The notes beneath the pieces are model-generated. The model was not told where the DNA came from. It saw nothing but the letters and a program-made list of their open reading frames with translations, and did not search any database. Shown in pieces: positions 24,844-38,500 of a DNA stretch of 64,000 nucleotides. Source of the stretch: Heterodera schachtii (taxonomy: Eukaryota; Nematoda; Chromadorea; Rhabditida; Heteroderidae); NCBI GenBank assembly GCA_023374025.1, contig SIJG01000040.1, forward strand, positions 62,001 to 126,000, given 5' to 3'. A program made the translations under genes and the position numbers. The first letter of the stretch is position 1, and each line of letters starts with the position of its first letter.

Positions 24844-27800
24844 AATTTTTTTTGAGCAATCATGAAAAATCTTGCAAAAAATAATCGTTAAATTTAATAA
24901 TGTAATTTCTTATAGATTCATAACATTTCTAATTCGGTAGCTTGGCGTATTCTCTATCAGAATATATAAATTTTAAAAATTTTAAAATGTTATAGCCATA
25001 AAACTCAGAATGCTTAATTTAGATGTTTGTTGAAAAAGTTGTGTTGGATTAAATTTGTCAAATTATTTTATGGTCTTATTTTTTTGAAGGGTCGTGTATA
25101 CTAAAATAAAGCCAAAAATATTTATTATTAATAGATTCTATTCAATTATCAATTAATTAATTAATTATTTAAATAAATTTTCCGTACTGAAATGACCCGC
25201 CTCTTCCGATGACCTCTCATCAATACTTTTGACACTTCGCCCACATTGATACTTTTGATACTTCGACTCACCACGATTTACTTCATTTAATTAAAAATTA
25301 TTAAGATAGATGTTCGTCGTCATTTTTAAAAAATCTTTTTTATTTTTGTTTTGAAATTTTTAGATAAGAAATTAATAAACACTTTATAATCAATCAATTG
25401 AAAAGCGAATAAATGAACTTTGTCTGGTTAATTTAATATGAATTAAATTTTTCATTTTTATTATAAATTATGAATAATTTTATTTTTTCATTCTTTTGTG
25501 GATAACTGAAAGATTCAATTTTTTTTTTCATTTATTTTCCCTAAGTAAATTTATCTATTAAATATATAAATATAATTATATTCACAAAATAAATAAAAAC
25601 TTGCGAACGGCTCGAGCTGAGACAACGTTAAATGGACTTCCTTAAAATATATAATGTTATTTTCATTTTTAATAAATAAAAATAATATAATTAAATACAT
25701 TTCATTTTATTACCAATTAAAAATTTAAAAAATTTACTTTATTTTTGGTTATTTTATTATTCTTTTCTTCTTTTACTTTCACTTTAGAAGTTTAATTTAT
25801 TTTTAGCTAATTTTAAATCTCGAATAGCAGTCCTTTAAAGTATTTAAGAATTCTTACTAATTTATAAGTACATGCATTTTTAGCGCTTTATTAGACAATT
25901 TTTTTTTGTTAACTGAACGCTTTTTTAATTTTATTAATTCAATAAAAATTGTTTTTTATGTAGATAATTGCAGATTATTAAGTACTCCATTGTTCCTTTT
26001 TCCCGCATGGAATGCTTTCCCCGTTGCCTATATTCTCACATGTAAATGTTTTCTTTCAAAGTTTTTTTTACCCATTTTTGAATTTAAAATCATATGATTT
26101 GATTTGTTAATTATGTATTTTTTATTTCTTATTTGCATGTTAATTTTTTTGATTTTAATTTCGATGTACTCTGAAAGTACCAATTCTCGATTTCTAACCT
26201 GTATGCTAAATCACTTGCTATTTTGATTTAGTCCGCTTTTTAAGTAAAAGATGATATTATTAATTTATATTTTAACAAAGATTTATTTTAATTATCATTA
26301 TAGGTTCTTTAAAGAATTTGTAACTTAATTTTATAATGTTAAAAATTTTGAATAAATTTTTTGTAATTTAATTTTTTATTAATTATATACTTGCTTTTAT
26401 TTATTTTATTTTTAAATATATGTCGAATAATCATTTCTTTTCAAATTAATTATCCTTTAATATGATTTATGGACACGATTATTGATTCTAATACAATAAT
26501 CGGAATTTTTCAATTATATTTTAATTGTGTGGTACGTTATTCTACAATCACATTTATTATTGTGTTCATTATTGAAAATTCCTTATATATATATATATAT
26601 TTTTTTTTTATTATTAATGGCATTAATTTTTTCCATTTATATTGATAATATGAATAATGCTATAATTATTTATTTCTTATCATTACTGTTACTCTCTTCA
26701 ATAAAGATTTTTCTTATTTGTAGATGTTTTAATTTTATTCGCTTTAATCAGAAAAGAATGTAATTTTGTAATGTTTAATTGGTTTTATTTTAATTATTAG
26801 CAAAGAAACCCTCTGATTACTTCAAGGTTTTATAGGATTGATTCTTAAAGTGCACTTAAAACGAATTACACCACTAAAAACTGAATTTTTTAATCTCTAA
26901 TAAAAATTTTTTGAATTTATGTTAGGTTTCTATGGCAAAATGCTATGTTTTTTTTAAATGACATGAAAATAAAATCGATAACTAAATATTTTGGTAAAAC
27001 TCAACAACCTTTTAATAAAAACAAAAATATATAAAAAATAAAAATTGTTTGGCATTTTTCGTTTTCGGATTGATATCTTTTTTGTTTTGTTTTTTACTTA
27101 TTCATTTTAAATATTTTAATTACTTTTTTCTAATTGAAAAACCAATTAATGTCTATGATTTATTTAATTAAATATTGTTTAATTAAATTTTACAACTTTT
27201 TTTATGAAAGGAAATATTTTTAATTTTTTATTATATTGACTCATTAGACTTTTTTTATAAAATTAAATGTTTGATCTTATTAAAAATGAATCTTCAATTT
27301 TCTTTTTTATATAATATTAACAGACGCATCGATTTTTATTCCATTATTTGAATCGAATTTACTTTATCGAGTGCGCACGACATCGTTTGTCTTCATATAT
27401 TGCTTTTGCAAAAGTTTTGCAAAATAATTCCTTTTACTTCTCTGAATATACTTATAAACTTGGCATCATACTAAAACAAATAAAAATTGTTATGCATGCG
27501 AGAAATTAGTATTTTGCCGACTTTTAAAACAAAATATATTGATCTATTTTACTTCATATTCTACTTTATTTTCTTTCTTAACTTTATATAACTCCGTTTC
27601 AATTTTTTTGCTGTGAACCTTTGATTCATATTAATATTTCTTGAAAATAGTAAAGATTTTAACGAAAAACTATACTATAATTTTTTATGAAAGAAATTAT
27701 TTAATTTTTTCATATTTTTTTACTCAAAATATAATAAATTCAATTTAATTTTATGCTTTTTAGGGAGGTTGCATTTCAAATTTATATGTTATTAATGTTT

Positions 27801-27960
27801 GATGTATTTACATTAATTTCTAGATAGTGCAAAATTTAATGAGCATTCCTTCATTTTTATTAATTAATTCGTTTTATTTTTTAATTTAATTCATAAGATT
27901 TTTACTATAATCTCTTCATGCTTGTATTTTTCATGTTTGTTAATATTGGATTATTTCGTC
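24844..27960. other. AT-rich intergenic DNA, no gene seen
   Basis: T-rich on the plus strand, with a (TA) run near 26,585-26,600. Open frames are hydrophobic low-complexity runs. No RNA gene or repeat array is evident. Confidence 0.6.
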
Positions 27961-27964
27961 ACTC

Positions 27965-28230
27965 AAGATTTTGGGTCGGGGTCGTTTTCGTACGAGCCCA
28001 AGTTTTTGGCTATAACTTTTTCTTTGTCAACCAAATCCAGCATTGTTGGTATCATTTTATAGCCCTAAGCGTTCTCTATTCGTTAGTAAAATTTGGAAAA
28101 CTTCGTTAAGGTTCAAAAAAGATATGGTCAGAAGAGTTCAAAAAACCAAATTTTCCAACTTTTTTGGTTCAAAATTTTTTTAATCAAAAAACATGGGCTC
28201 CTACGAAAACGGCCTGGCCCGCAAGATTTT
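27965..28230. mobile_element. About 265-bp MITE with imperfect inverted repeats
   Basis: The left block CGTTTTCGTACGAGCCCAAG (about 27,983-28,002) is matched in inverted orientation by CATGGGCTCCTACGAAAACG near 28,192-28,211. Flanking GGGTCGGGG and GGCCTGGCCCGC segments extend the pairing. No coding capacity; the family is unknown. Confidence 0.6.
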
Positions 28231-29098
28231 TGTTTAATTGTAATTTTGTTTTAATATTTGTTTTATTGTAAAATATTTTTTGACAATTTCAAATATCTTT
28301 ATCTATTTTTATTTTAAGCTCCACTTGCTTAATTAAACAATTAATTATTTTTGTTTGTAGCCAAATTTTAAACAATCTGCTGCTTTACTTTTAATAATTA
28401 AGTTTGTAATCATTTATATTTAATTTATCTTTTCTATAATTATTAATTAATTCTTTATTTTGTTCATTTAGTTATTCTTTTAAGTTCAAAAAAATAATAA
28501 ATAATTAAAAATCAGCAAATAAAAATTTGTTTGATTATTCTTTATTTTTTTCTTATTATGGATTCTATTCGCATTTCTGATTTTAATTTTACATAATTAC
28601 TTTTTTATTTTCATGATTTTGGTCATCAATTGGTAAAATGGAACGACAATGTTTCATTGAATTTTTATAATATTATAAATAAAATTTTAATTAAAATGAA
28701 AAAATTAATACTTTAATAATCAGTATATTAAAAATTAATTTTAAATTATTTATTATAAGCGTTTATAAATTTCGAAGTGTGTCATTTTCAATAAAAATGG
28801 ATTTATTCTTTTGAATATGATTTTAAAAATTTTTATTTCATTTATTTTGATTTTTATTACTGATTGTAAAATAAATTATAAAGTTATATTTTGATAAATA
28901 TTACAAGACGATCGAAACTTCAATCGTGGAGATAAATCCCTGGCTGATGACGATAATAAGACACATAATTTTGTTTAATATATAAACTTATGTTATCAAT
29001 TTATTTCACATTTTTTGGTTTTTAGCACTTAAATATTTTTTTATTGTTAAGAATAAATCAATTTTTCATCAATCATTATTGCTAAAATTATCTTAAAA
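28231..29098. other. AT-rich intergenic DNA, no gene seen
   Basis: No coding frame and no clear repeat structure. The right boundary is the 8-bp duplication flanking the next element. Confidence 0.6.
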
Positions 29099-29106
29099 AA
29101 TTGACC

Positions 29107-29920
29107 GGAAAATATTAATCATAGCTCCCAGACTCAAAATTGCTCAAAACCACTTTTATAGGTTTTCTTATGCGCTGAAAACGATTAAGCACTCAAAAAT
29201 TTTGGCGCGCTTCAACTTTAAACCTGTTTTTGAACCGGTTTAAAACTCGAAAAATTGAGTGAAAAGGGGGGCCCTGACCCTTTAAAACGGTCAAATTCGC
29301 ACAAATTTGGTATCATTCGAAAGCTCTTGATGAGCTAAGTCTAAAAAAAAGGTATAAATTCGAACCAATGCCACCTAAGCGCTGGGACAACTGAGTCCCA
29401 GTGAAAATGGACACTTCAGTACCAAATATAAATATAAATGTTTTCTTATATAAAGCACGAAAATCGTTTAGCCTTGAATATCGAGTATTGCGCTAAAAAA
29501 CCGCCGCACACTCGACTACGGCGGCCAGTAGGTGGGGCGAGACTACGGGCTACGGAAGAAGTCCGCGCGTGATCCGCAGGCGGTTGACTGATTGGCGGGG
29601 GCCCTTCGGGCCCCCGCAGTCAACCGCCTGTGGCGCTCGTCAGACTTTTTCCTCCGCCATCCGTCTCGCCCCATTACTTGCTCCGTCTTCGCATGCTCTC
29701 TTTTGCGAAGTTCAATTGTTTTCGATTATTTTCTTTGTACTGAAATATATATTTCCGCTGGGAATCAGTCATTTTTTCGAATTTTGAACCGGTTCAAAAA
29801 CAGGTTTAAAGTTGAAGCGCGCAAAAATTTTTGAGTGCTTAATCGTTTTTAGCGCATAAGAAAACGTATAAAAGTGGTTTTGAGCAATTTTGAGTCTGGG
29901 AGCTATGATTAATATTTACC
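29107..29920. mobile_element. 814-bp inverted-repeat element with 8-bp target duplication (hAT-like MITE)
   Basis: The termini GGAAAATATTAATCATAGCT and the inverted partner AGCTATGATTAATATTTACC begin inverted repeats of about 130 bp that continue through the CTCCCAGAC, GAGCAATTTTGAG and GAACCGGTT blocks. The element is flanked on both sides by AATTGACC (29,099-29,106 and 29,921-29,928), a perfect 8-bp target duplication. Eight-base duplications are typical of hAT-superfamily insertions. No transposase is present. The open frames near 29,569-29,834 lie inside the GC-rich centre and are not genes. Confidence 0.85.
29578..29630. repeat. Central perfect hairpin of the MITE
   Basis: The inner stem GCGGGGGCCC and GGGCCCCCGC (29,595-29,617) flanks a TTC loop. 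The outer stem is CAGGCGGTTGACT and AGTCAACCGCCTG (29,578-29,590 and 29,618-29,630). All pairs are perfect apart from the short GATTG bulge. The tip CCCTTCGGG would be a C(UUCG)G tetraloop in RNA. Confidence 0.9.
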
Positions 29921-30100
29921 AATTGACCTTATAAAAAAATTATATTTACTTTTAATAATTAAATAAATTAATGTAAATTTTTTAAACATTCTTTTCCTAG
30001 TGACACATTGATGGGAATGAGTCAAAAAGCGAAGTTTTCACAAAAGATAATTGCAAATACAACACCTTCCTGCCCCAATAATTAATATTTTTAATTTCAG

Positions 30101-31012
30101 CCTAAATTTCACGGCTTATTATTGGACCAATTGCTTCATTGTGCCCATCTCACGACGTGGCATTAGTGCCGCCAAAACAATGAACTACCTAATTGGCCTT
30201 GGATCTCCGGCCATTCACATCCGTCGGCCGATCGCTGATCAAAACGAGCTTTCCGCTCTAATTGCATATAAAATGGGATGAACAAAAAAGGTAAACAAAC
30301 AGAAGACCTCATTTTTTGGCCAATTATTTCATTTCGCCATTTTTAGTGCCTGTTTCAGAATTTTTGGAAAAATACTTAGCAAAAATTCAATAAACCCCAA
30401 AAATATTCGCCCTAAGAAATCGAAAATTTTTCCAAAAATTTATGTCATCTAAACCATTTTTTTGATAAAATAATTTTTTTTTAAATTGTTGTCCTTATCC
30501 GAAAACACATTAAAATATTTTATAATTTAATTTACAATTTAAAATAAGCAAAATGAAATTAATAAATTTTTTTGATTAAATTTTTATTTAAAAACGGTAA
30601 ATTTTAGTTGTTTCCACCAAAATTTAGCCATTTTGGAACAAATTTTGGCAAAAAAAAATTAAGAAACTTTGGGTGTGATCCCATTTTAGTAATTTAGTGC
30701 CAAATTGGTTGAAATTTATATAATAAAATTAAAAATATTACCCATTTAATTCGGTTATTTCTCGTTACAGAATCATTTATGTGCTTACTGTTCGCCTCCA
30801 AAATTCGAACTTTTCATTTGTCAAACTCTTCGCGGACCACCAAAAATTGCCATCAAAATGTTGCGACACAAATACGTCTTTGGCATTTTTGCCAATTTCG
30901 GGTGACAAATTCAATGTTTAATTTGGACAAGGTCGTTTTAGATGATGATGCATTGCGATTTTGCATAATTTGCCGGCAAAAGTCGGCCGGCAAAAGTCGC
31001 CAATTTGGGTGA
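30101..31012 (+). pseudogene. Exon-like fragments of an unidentified gene
   Basis: Block A starts after a clean acceptor (TTAATTTCAG, ending 30,100) and codes for 60 residues of ordinary composition before TGA at 30,279-30,281. A donor GTAAAC lies just after that stop. Block B starts after TTCTCGTTACAG (ending 30,771). Its phase-0 frame runs about 48 codons to TGA, and a third frame continues to 31,012 with a Cys-rich end (CIICRQ). The strong acceptors and codon quality suggest real ancestry, but stops break every joined model I tried, so a decayed gene or a missed exon set is likely. The product is not recognised. Confidence 0.35.
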
Positions 31013-31644
31013 TTTATATGCCCCGGCATTTTATTTCTGATTGCTGTTGCTTGAATATACGCCTTCAATCATGCCAATCCAAATTAATTACAGGTCAACC
31101 ATTTTTTTTTTGAAGATTGTTGTGCCTAAATCGTAATTTTTAAGGGTTTTATGCCAACAATCGTTATTTTGAACATTTTTGAGCCAAAAAGCGTTATTTT
31201 TGAGGCAAATTTTGAAATATTTTTTATTATGAGTCAGGCAAAACCAGTGCTATTTATTGAAAAATTAATTTTATCTCAATCATTTCTCATTTCCCCAAAA
31301 TTATTATATATTGTTTCTCGCTACATAAATAAGTGATTTAATTAATGTATTTTTAAAATCGTTTTTTTATTTTTCCAAAAAAATTCGTAAATATATTACG
31401 CCTTGTTCGATTTCCAAATAGCTCATTTTGGCACTTTGTAAAATAAGTTTTTTGTCCTAATAGCGTAAAGTACAACTTTTCGCTGATGGCCAACTATTTT
31501 ATAGCTTCATGTGCCTTGGTTCCTCTGCTGGCCTTTCATTAATTGGGCTGTTTTTTTTTATTTTTAATCTTTTTATTTATTTTAAAACATTTTAAACTTT
31601 TTCTCAAATTTTTTTTTGAAATTTGTCGGAGAGTCAACCCTTTT

Positions 31645-31830
31645 TCAGGCCCGTATCTAGGGGGGGATGGGGGGGCACGTGCCCCCCCCCCCCCCCCCGA
31701 AATGAAAAATCAAAAAATTTTCAAGCAAAAATGGGCAAATTTGCTGAAAATTTTGCACATTTTCTTATCATATCGCATTTAATTTTCCAAAAATGTTTCC
31801 CGGCGGCGCCTATCGGCACCGCCGGTCCCC
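31645..31830. repeat. GC-rich palindromes: poly-C hairpin and CCGGCGGC block
   Basis: CCCGTATCTAGGGGGGGATGG leads into GGGGGGGCACGTGCCCCCCC, followed by a run of about 17 C, giving a strong hairpin at about 31,660-31,699. At 31,799-31,826 lies the reverse complement of the GC-rich block at 22,786-22,816. Together they look like a fragment of a non-autonomous element. The exact C-run length is the kind of site sequencing often gets wrong. Confidence 0.55.
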
Positions 31831-31998
31831 AATTAGACCATTATTTTTTGAAAATTTGAGCCCAAAATGGAAAAATTTCGGCGCAAAAACGCTAGTATTT
31901 TTTGTTTTTTTGGCCCCGCGCTGAAGCTTTTGAAAATAACACCTCTACAAAAAAATTTGGCCCGAAGAGCAAAAAAAAAAAGCTCTTCGGGTGCCCTA

Positions 31999-34900
31999 AT
32001 ATCAAGAGAATCTACTGTTCGACAATGTACGAGTATATCAATTAATTGCTTTTAATAATGCAGTTTTCCAAAAGATATTCTAAATTAATAATGAACTATG
32101 AATAATAGATCTGATATATATTTATTTTATGCTTGCAAATAGCACAATGATTGATTCCGAGAAATTTATGCAAAAACTAATAACATTAAATAAAATATGC
32201 CATGAAAAAAGAATACAAAAAATAAACGAAAATTGTGTAGCTAATAACAATAGTTCGATTGCAATTTAAAAAAACTATCTTGAATGAATGGTAAACTTTC
32301 GGAATAGTGCAAAAAATATAATCATAAACATGTTATTCAATTAAAACCAAAGCAACTATAGAATAAAATTTTTAGTATTGTAGAAAATATATTTACCCAA
32401 TTAAGGTGAATTCCGCATAAAACATAGAAATAAATACAAAATAAAATAGCAACTATGAAAATAGAGTAAATTAATAATAATTAAATTTAATTTAAAATTA
32501 CACAAAAATTTCCATTTGAATTAACAAAATTAGCGAATTTTCTAATAAATTTATGAATATATTTTTTATAATATTTATTTCTAAAAATTCTAAACTTCTT
32601 TATTTAAACAAAATTAATTTTTTTAAACTGATAAAGTAATTTATTCGGAAGACAACACATCTTTATATTCTTTGCGGAAAAAATATGGAATAGTGTTAAA
32701 CAATGCGCGATTGTTTTTGACGGAACTTTACCATACAATAATGATTTATTATTGTAAAAATAAAAATAAATAAAAATAACCTTTGAATCGCAATGAAAAT
32801 AATTATATCATTTTTATTAGACTTTGTACAAAAATTTTATTAAGCGTATCATAAAATAGATATATTTAAAAGCAATACCAAACAAAAAATCTATCATCTA
32901 AAAAAAATTAAATAAAAACCTCAAACTAACAAAATCAAATGATTGAACAAAAATCACTAACAAATACATGATTTCATACAATATTATGTACGATTTTTAA
33001 GCAAAAACAAATTATTATTGAATAAATTGAGTTAAATAATTTAATCGGGCTAACATAAAATTAACATTGGGTATAGCGAGCAAATCAACATTTATAAAAA
33101 TAATAATTGTTATTCCATTTGATCATTGCAACAACAATTGCACAAGAAAAATATGCCACCTAAAAATAGTACGAAGAATTTTCATAAAATATACTACTAC
33201 AAAAAATAACAGAATATAAAAAATATATAAATAAACTAGGTATTAAAGGAAAATGCGCACTTTCCGGTTGTGCTTTGCAATTGAAATTTATTTACTTCAA
33301 ACACAATTTTTTCGGATAAAGAAAGTAAATAATTTTGATTTAAAAATACGAATAAAGCAATAAATAAATAAATAAATAAATGAACAATTTTTGTAAAATA
33401 TAAATTAGAATTCTAAAGAATGAGTAATTAAAAATATAACAAAAACAGGAAAAAATAATATAAATTTATTTAAATAATCATTTTTCTGATGAAATCAAAT
33501 AAAAAATAAAGAATTTTTGCTTAATTATTCTAAATATAAATAAAGAAACCAGATTTTCCTTGTGTGCAAATATCAGCATCTTTGAAAAAAATTAGTAAAA
33601 AAATTATTTTTAATAAAAATCTTTAATTTATTAATAACAGCTTTACAATTAAAAACAAATTTAATCCAAATCCAACATCCACAAAAAGAGCAAAACATGA
33701 ACGAATTTATATGAAGTCGTCTGGACAAGATTGATACTATTAATTTCAAAAAAGAAATAATTAAATAAGAGTAAAATAAATTGCTAAATATAATAAATCT
33801 AAAAAACTCATTCAACATAATTAAGTTTGAAAACAATAGAATCAAAAACGCAAACATATTTAATAAAAAAATTAGAATACAAGTAATATATATAAATTTC
33901 AAAATAAATTAAGTTTTAATGTGTTTGAATTAATAAAAATATATTAAAATTAAATCTTTTGCACTACTTGAAGAAAGGGTTTCAAAAATAGCATTTCTAC
34001 GTTATTTTTTGATTTGGTGCAAGTTTTTATTCAATATAAATCCATATTTTGGGGGTTTTCGGGAATACTTTTTAGTCCATATTTCGGCCATTTTGGCAAA
34101 TTTTCACAAGAAAAATGCAAAAAAAAAAAAAAAAACGAAAAATACACCCCTCAAGATCGACTTTTTGAAATCTTTAAAAAATACACACCCAAAAATACAA
34201 AAAATTTGAGTTTTCGTCGGTCATTTTGGAATTTTTAAAAAATATTTTTGCCATTTTTTGCAAACTTTTCTTTTTTTAATGAGAATTTTTTCTTCCAATT
34301 TTGACAAAGTTGCAAGTATTTTTATACAATGGTCGACAAAAAAATTTGCATTTTTATGTTTAAATCATTTTTTTTTAATTGTTTTTTGTACTTTTTAAGT
34401 TTATTTAAGCAAATATTGAATATATACACATTTTTTTGGAATTTTTGAGGGTTTAAAACATACATTTTGGCAGTTTTTAGTCCATATTTTGGTTTATATT
34501 TGGCCATTTTTGAGCTTTTTAATCCATATTTCGGGCACTTTTAGTCCATAAATTTCGAGCCCTAATCATAACTATTAAAAATTCAATATACGTAAAATAT
34601 TAAAAAAAATTTTTTTAAAAAGATTTGTGAAATTGTAACAGGATATATATTAATTATTGCATATATTGACTACAATTCAAATAATTATTCATATAAACAG
34701 AATTATATAATAAATAAAATAATAATAAATTGAAAATTACAAAGGACAATTGTCGATAAAACAAAGCGTTTTTGCCATGTGAAAATGTTTTTTAGATTTC
34801 CTTGAATGAAGATTAACAAGATATGAAAAAGCGCACAAAATTAAACAAAGGAAATACTAAAATAAATTAAAAAATATATAAATTTATGACAATAAATAAT

Positions 34901-35562
34901 AATAATTTAATTAAATGCATTTATTTGACTGCATTTTATGAGATAAATAAAAGAAGTTAACAACACAAAAAATGGAAATATTATTATGAATTAGCAGAGC
35001 CTATTTTTGCGCTTTTAATATGAAATTATATACTTTAAAATTTAAAAAATTGTTAATTAATTATGATTATTAAGTCAAAAAACTAAATATATAAGATTTT
35101 TTTAAAATATAAAGAATTCAAGAAGCAGAAAGATCACGAAAAAATTTTTTACAACACATATTAAAAAGAAAAACTTCAAAAACCGCGAGTGGAGAGTTTC
35201 CCGCCGACCACAAGATTAAAAGGCAAAAACAGAAAATAATTTATTAAAATATAAAGAAAAAAAATAGAATATTATTGAAGGACTTTTTTTTAATAATGTT
35301 AAAATTAAAATGTAAATAAAATTATATTTCAAAAAACATATCTCTATAACTATTTATTAATATACTTAGCGATTAATGACTGGAATGATAACAGCATTAA
35401 ATCATATTTTGCTATAAAATTAAAAAAGATTGATTCGACTATGTGAGGACTTCAGCAGATGCCAAGATTAAAATGAAAAAATAAAATAATTTATTTAAAG
35501 ATAAAAAGAAAAATAAATATTAATAATTTTTCAACTAAATATGGCGGACTTTTTGTATATAG
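31999..35562. repeat. Segmental duplication, copy A
   Basis: Direct copy of 44,563-47,397, about 12.6 kb apart and near-identical over long runs. The left boundary is abrupt (ATATCAAGAGAATCTACTGT in both, with unrelated sequence before it). Copy A has about 410 bp (roughly 33,596-34,008) and about 110 bp (roughly 34,070-34,205) that copy B lacks. No gene is supported inside; frames such as 33,573-33,902 on the minus strand lie in the part missing from copy B. Confidence 0.9.
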
Positions 35563-38500
35563 TAAAAAATTAAAAAAATGTAAATAAAATATAAATAAAT
35601 AATTTTTAAATTTTGGTGGAATTTGGATGCGAAAATATCATGAAAAATAAATTTTTACAAATACATATTAAAACGAGAACTTCCGAAAGCGAGAATAGAA
35701 AATTGCATGGCGTCATCACCGAATGTAGTGGATGGTATCAAAAAATAGTTGTTTTAATCTCACATTTAAAAAAAATGTAAAATGGAATAATTTTTAAATC
35801 TGTTCAATATTCTATTTAATTAATTTTCAAAAAATGCCAATTTAATTATTATATACTTTTAACAATTTTTTTAAACTTTAATGTGAAAATTTATGTAATC
35901 AAAAACTTGTGTTTTATAGAAATTTTTGAGTTTTCAATTGTCTCCCAACAACATGCTAAAAATCGTCAAATAATCAATTAAATAGTAGAAAAATTTTTAA
36001 AAAGATTAAAACATTTGATATCTAATATGTAATTTTAAAAATATTAAGCAATTTTATGAAAAATTTTTTTTGAATTAAATCACAAAATAATACATGCAAT
36101 GAGCTTGAAAAATAATTAGCAGTATCATAATAAAAATTAAATAAAAAAAATTTTATTTCAGGTTCGTTAAATATGAATTATATCAAAATAGATAAAAAAA
36201 ATATCAAAAGAAGAATTAAATTCTTTAATTTCAAAAGCAACTTGTTACTTATAAAAATATACGAAAATAAATAATAAATAAATAAAAAAATGTATTACTT
36301 TTAAATGAAATAATTGCGTTTTTATAAAAACCTTTAAAAATTAAAAGCATATGCTAAATTATATATCTTTTAAATTATTAAAAATGCGCATGGCAATGAA
36401 GAATATGGGAACTATATTACAAGTTGAAATTATAATTTTAAGATATACTCGGTCCTTGTTTATGAAAAAAATTCAAAACATATATTCATCTGGAACACTG
36501 AATGGTTAATAAATTTCCAATTATCAAATACTAAATCTGTAGATTACATTAAATAAAATTAAAACACATTCATTCAATTTTACCTTCAAAGACAAACAAA
36601 CCATTGTATAGGCAAACCATGCCAAGAAATATTAACAAATTTTAATAAACGAGAAAATTATAATTTTTGAATTATTTACAAGTTATTTATTTTGAAAGAT
36701 ATTAATTTATTTGATTCCAATAAAATGAATTAATTTGATGGGTCATAGTTAGAAAATGTTTTTGAAAAGAAATCAATTAGAAACATTTTATATTTCAAAA
36801 TAAAAACAAATTAAATTTCATATAATTAAATTCAAAGCATAATAATAGTGAATTTTCTAATTATAAGAATATTTAACTTGCTTATATGACCTGGATTCTT
36901 AAAAAGTTTACAAAAATAGAAACAATTAATAAAAATCAAAGACAAAAACCATTACAAAAAATAAAATCCAACAAAACAATTAAAAATGCTTGAATAGGTT
37001 ATAAAAAGAATACTATTCATGAACTGATATCATTATATATTGTAAAAACAATTCAAAATGAATAAAATAAGAATATTATTAATAAAATAAAAATCAAAAC
37101 ATAAAAAATTGATTTATTAAATGAATGTTATTTTAATAAAATAAAACCAGAAATTTTGTATGATAATAGGAATAAGAAATAATCAAACTAAAACATTCAC
37201 ATAAAATTATATAATAGGCAAAAATTAGTCATCAAGTAAAGAAATTTAAAAAATAATAAGAAAATTTTTGGAACAATATAAAATTATGTTTTCACATTTA
37301 TAAACCGAAGAAATAATTTTGAAGAGATTCCCAACCATAGATTTTTTTTATATTTAAAAGTTGAAAATACTATGATTTCGAACTTAATAAATGTTTATCT
37401 TTAGTATCATAGAATAATTATATTTAAAATACATAATAAATTGAATTAAAAAAACACAGGAATCGGTTAATTAGTCTTACTTTATATTTGATGCTTAAAA
37501 GAATTGAAGAATATTAAAAAATAAAAATTTAAAAATTCATAAATTTTATAATCTAAGTTGAATAAGCGTGAAAAATAATAGTTTCATAAAACAGCTATTT
37601 CTTTACAAAATAAAAATTATTATTATAAAAATCCAGCGGTCTATTTCGATGTAAGCAATAAAGTTTTATGGTCGAGGATTTCAAGAATTAATACCAATCT
37701 GAAAATAATTACTTTTTTCATATGTGTGTTTTTGTTTTTAAAAATTCTCATAAATTTTGTAAACTAAATCGAACAATCATTTGAAAAAAATAATTGTATA
37801 TCTTAATACTAAAAAAATGTAATAATAAATAATAAAACAAATTGGAAAATAATTGTTAAAATATTTTAAAAAAATTGAATAATTTTCTAACAAACAAATT
37901 CATAAATTGCATAAAATTTTTCAATTTAAGTCAATTGCCTCAATTCAATGATTCAACATATTAAAAAAACACCAAACTATTTATAAATTATTAAACAGTT
38001 CAAAAGAAATGTAGAAGAATCATTCAAATGCAGATGAGTTATTCAATTCTATCTATAAAGATGAATCTTATTTAATTTTTTTACTCATTGATAAAAATTA
38101 CAATAGAAAATTAAAATTGAAGAGAAAATTTAATAAATATACTAATGTATTAAATAAACAATTGAGACAATTAAAGATTGAGCAAAATAAAATTAATTCA
38201 CCGAGATATCGGATATAGAATTGTAAAATAGAAAAATTCAACAACACGCAAAGGTAGAACAGTTCTCAGCGAGAAAAAAAGTTATATTTTTCTGAAGACA
38301 AGAATAAATCTATTAAAATTTAAATGAACGTCGAAGCATATATAACAAAGCTACGGGAGAATATCAAATTTAAGCATTTATCACTCAAAAACAATTAAAA
38401 GCAAAGCTTAAATATTTAAAATCTAAACATTATAATTGATCTGTTTGAAAAAGAATTATTTTCTATATGTTATTTTTATAAATACTAGAAGTCGTCTAAA

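Noticed and set aside
29569..29834. Overlapping plus-strand open frames with Ala/Pro/Arg-rich sequence
   Set aside because: They lie in the GC-rich centre and right inverted repeat of the MITE; composition and palindromes explain the lack of stops.
31543..31859. Gly/Pro-rich frames across the poly-C hairpin
   Set aside because: Frames are created by the homopolymer and palindrome; the exact C count is uncertain.
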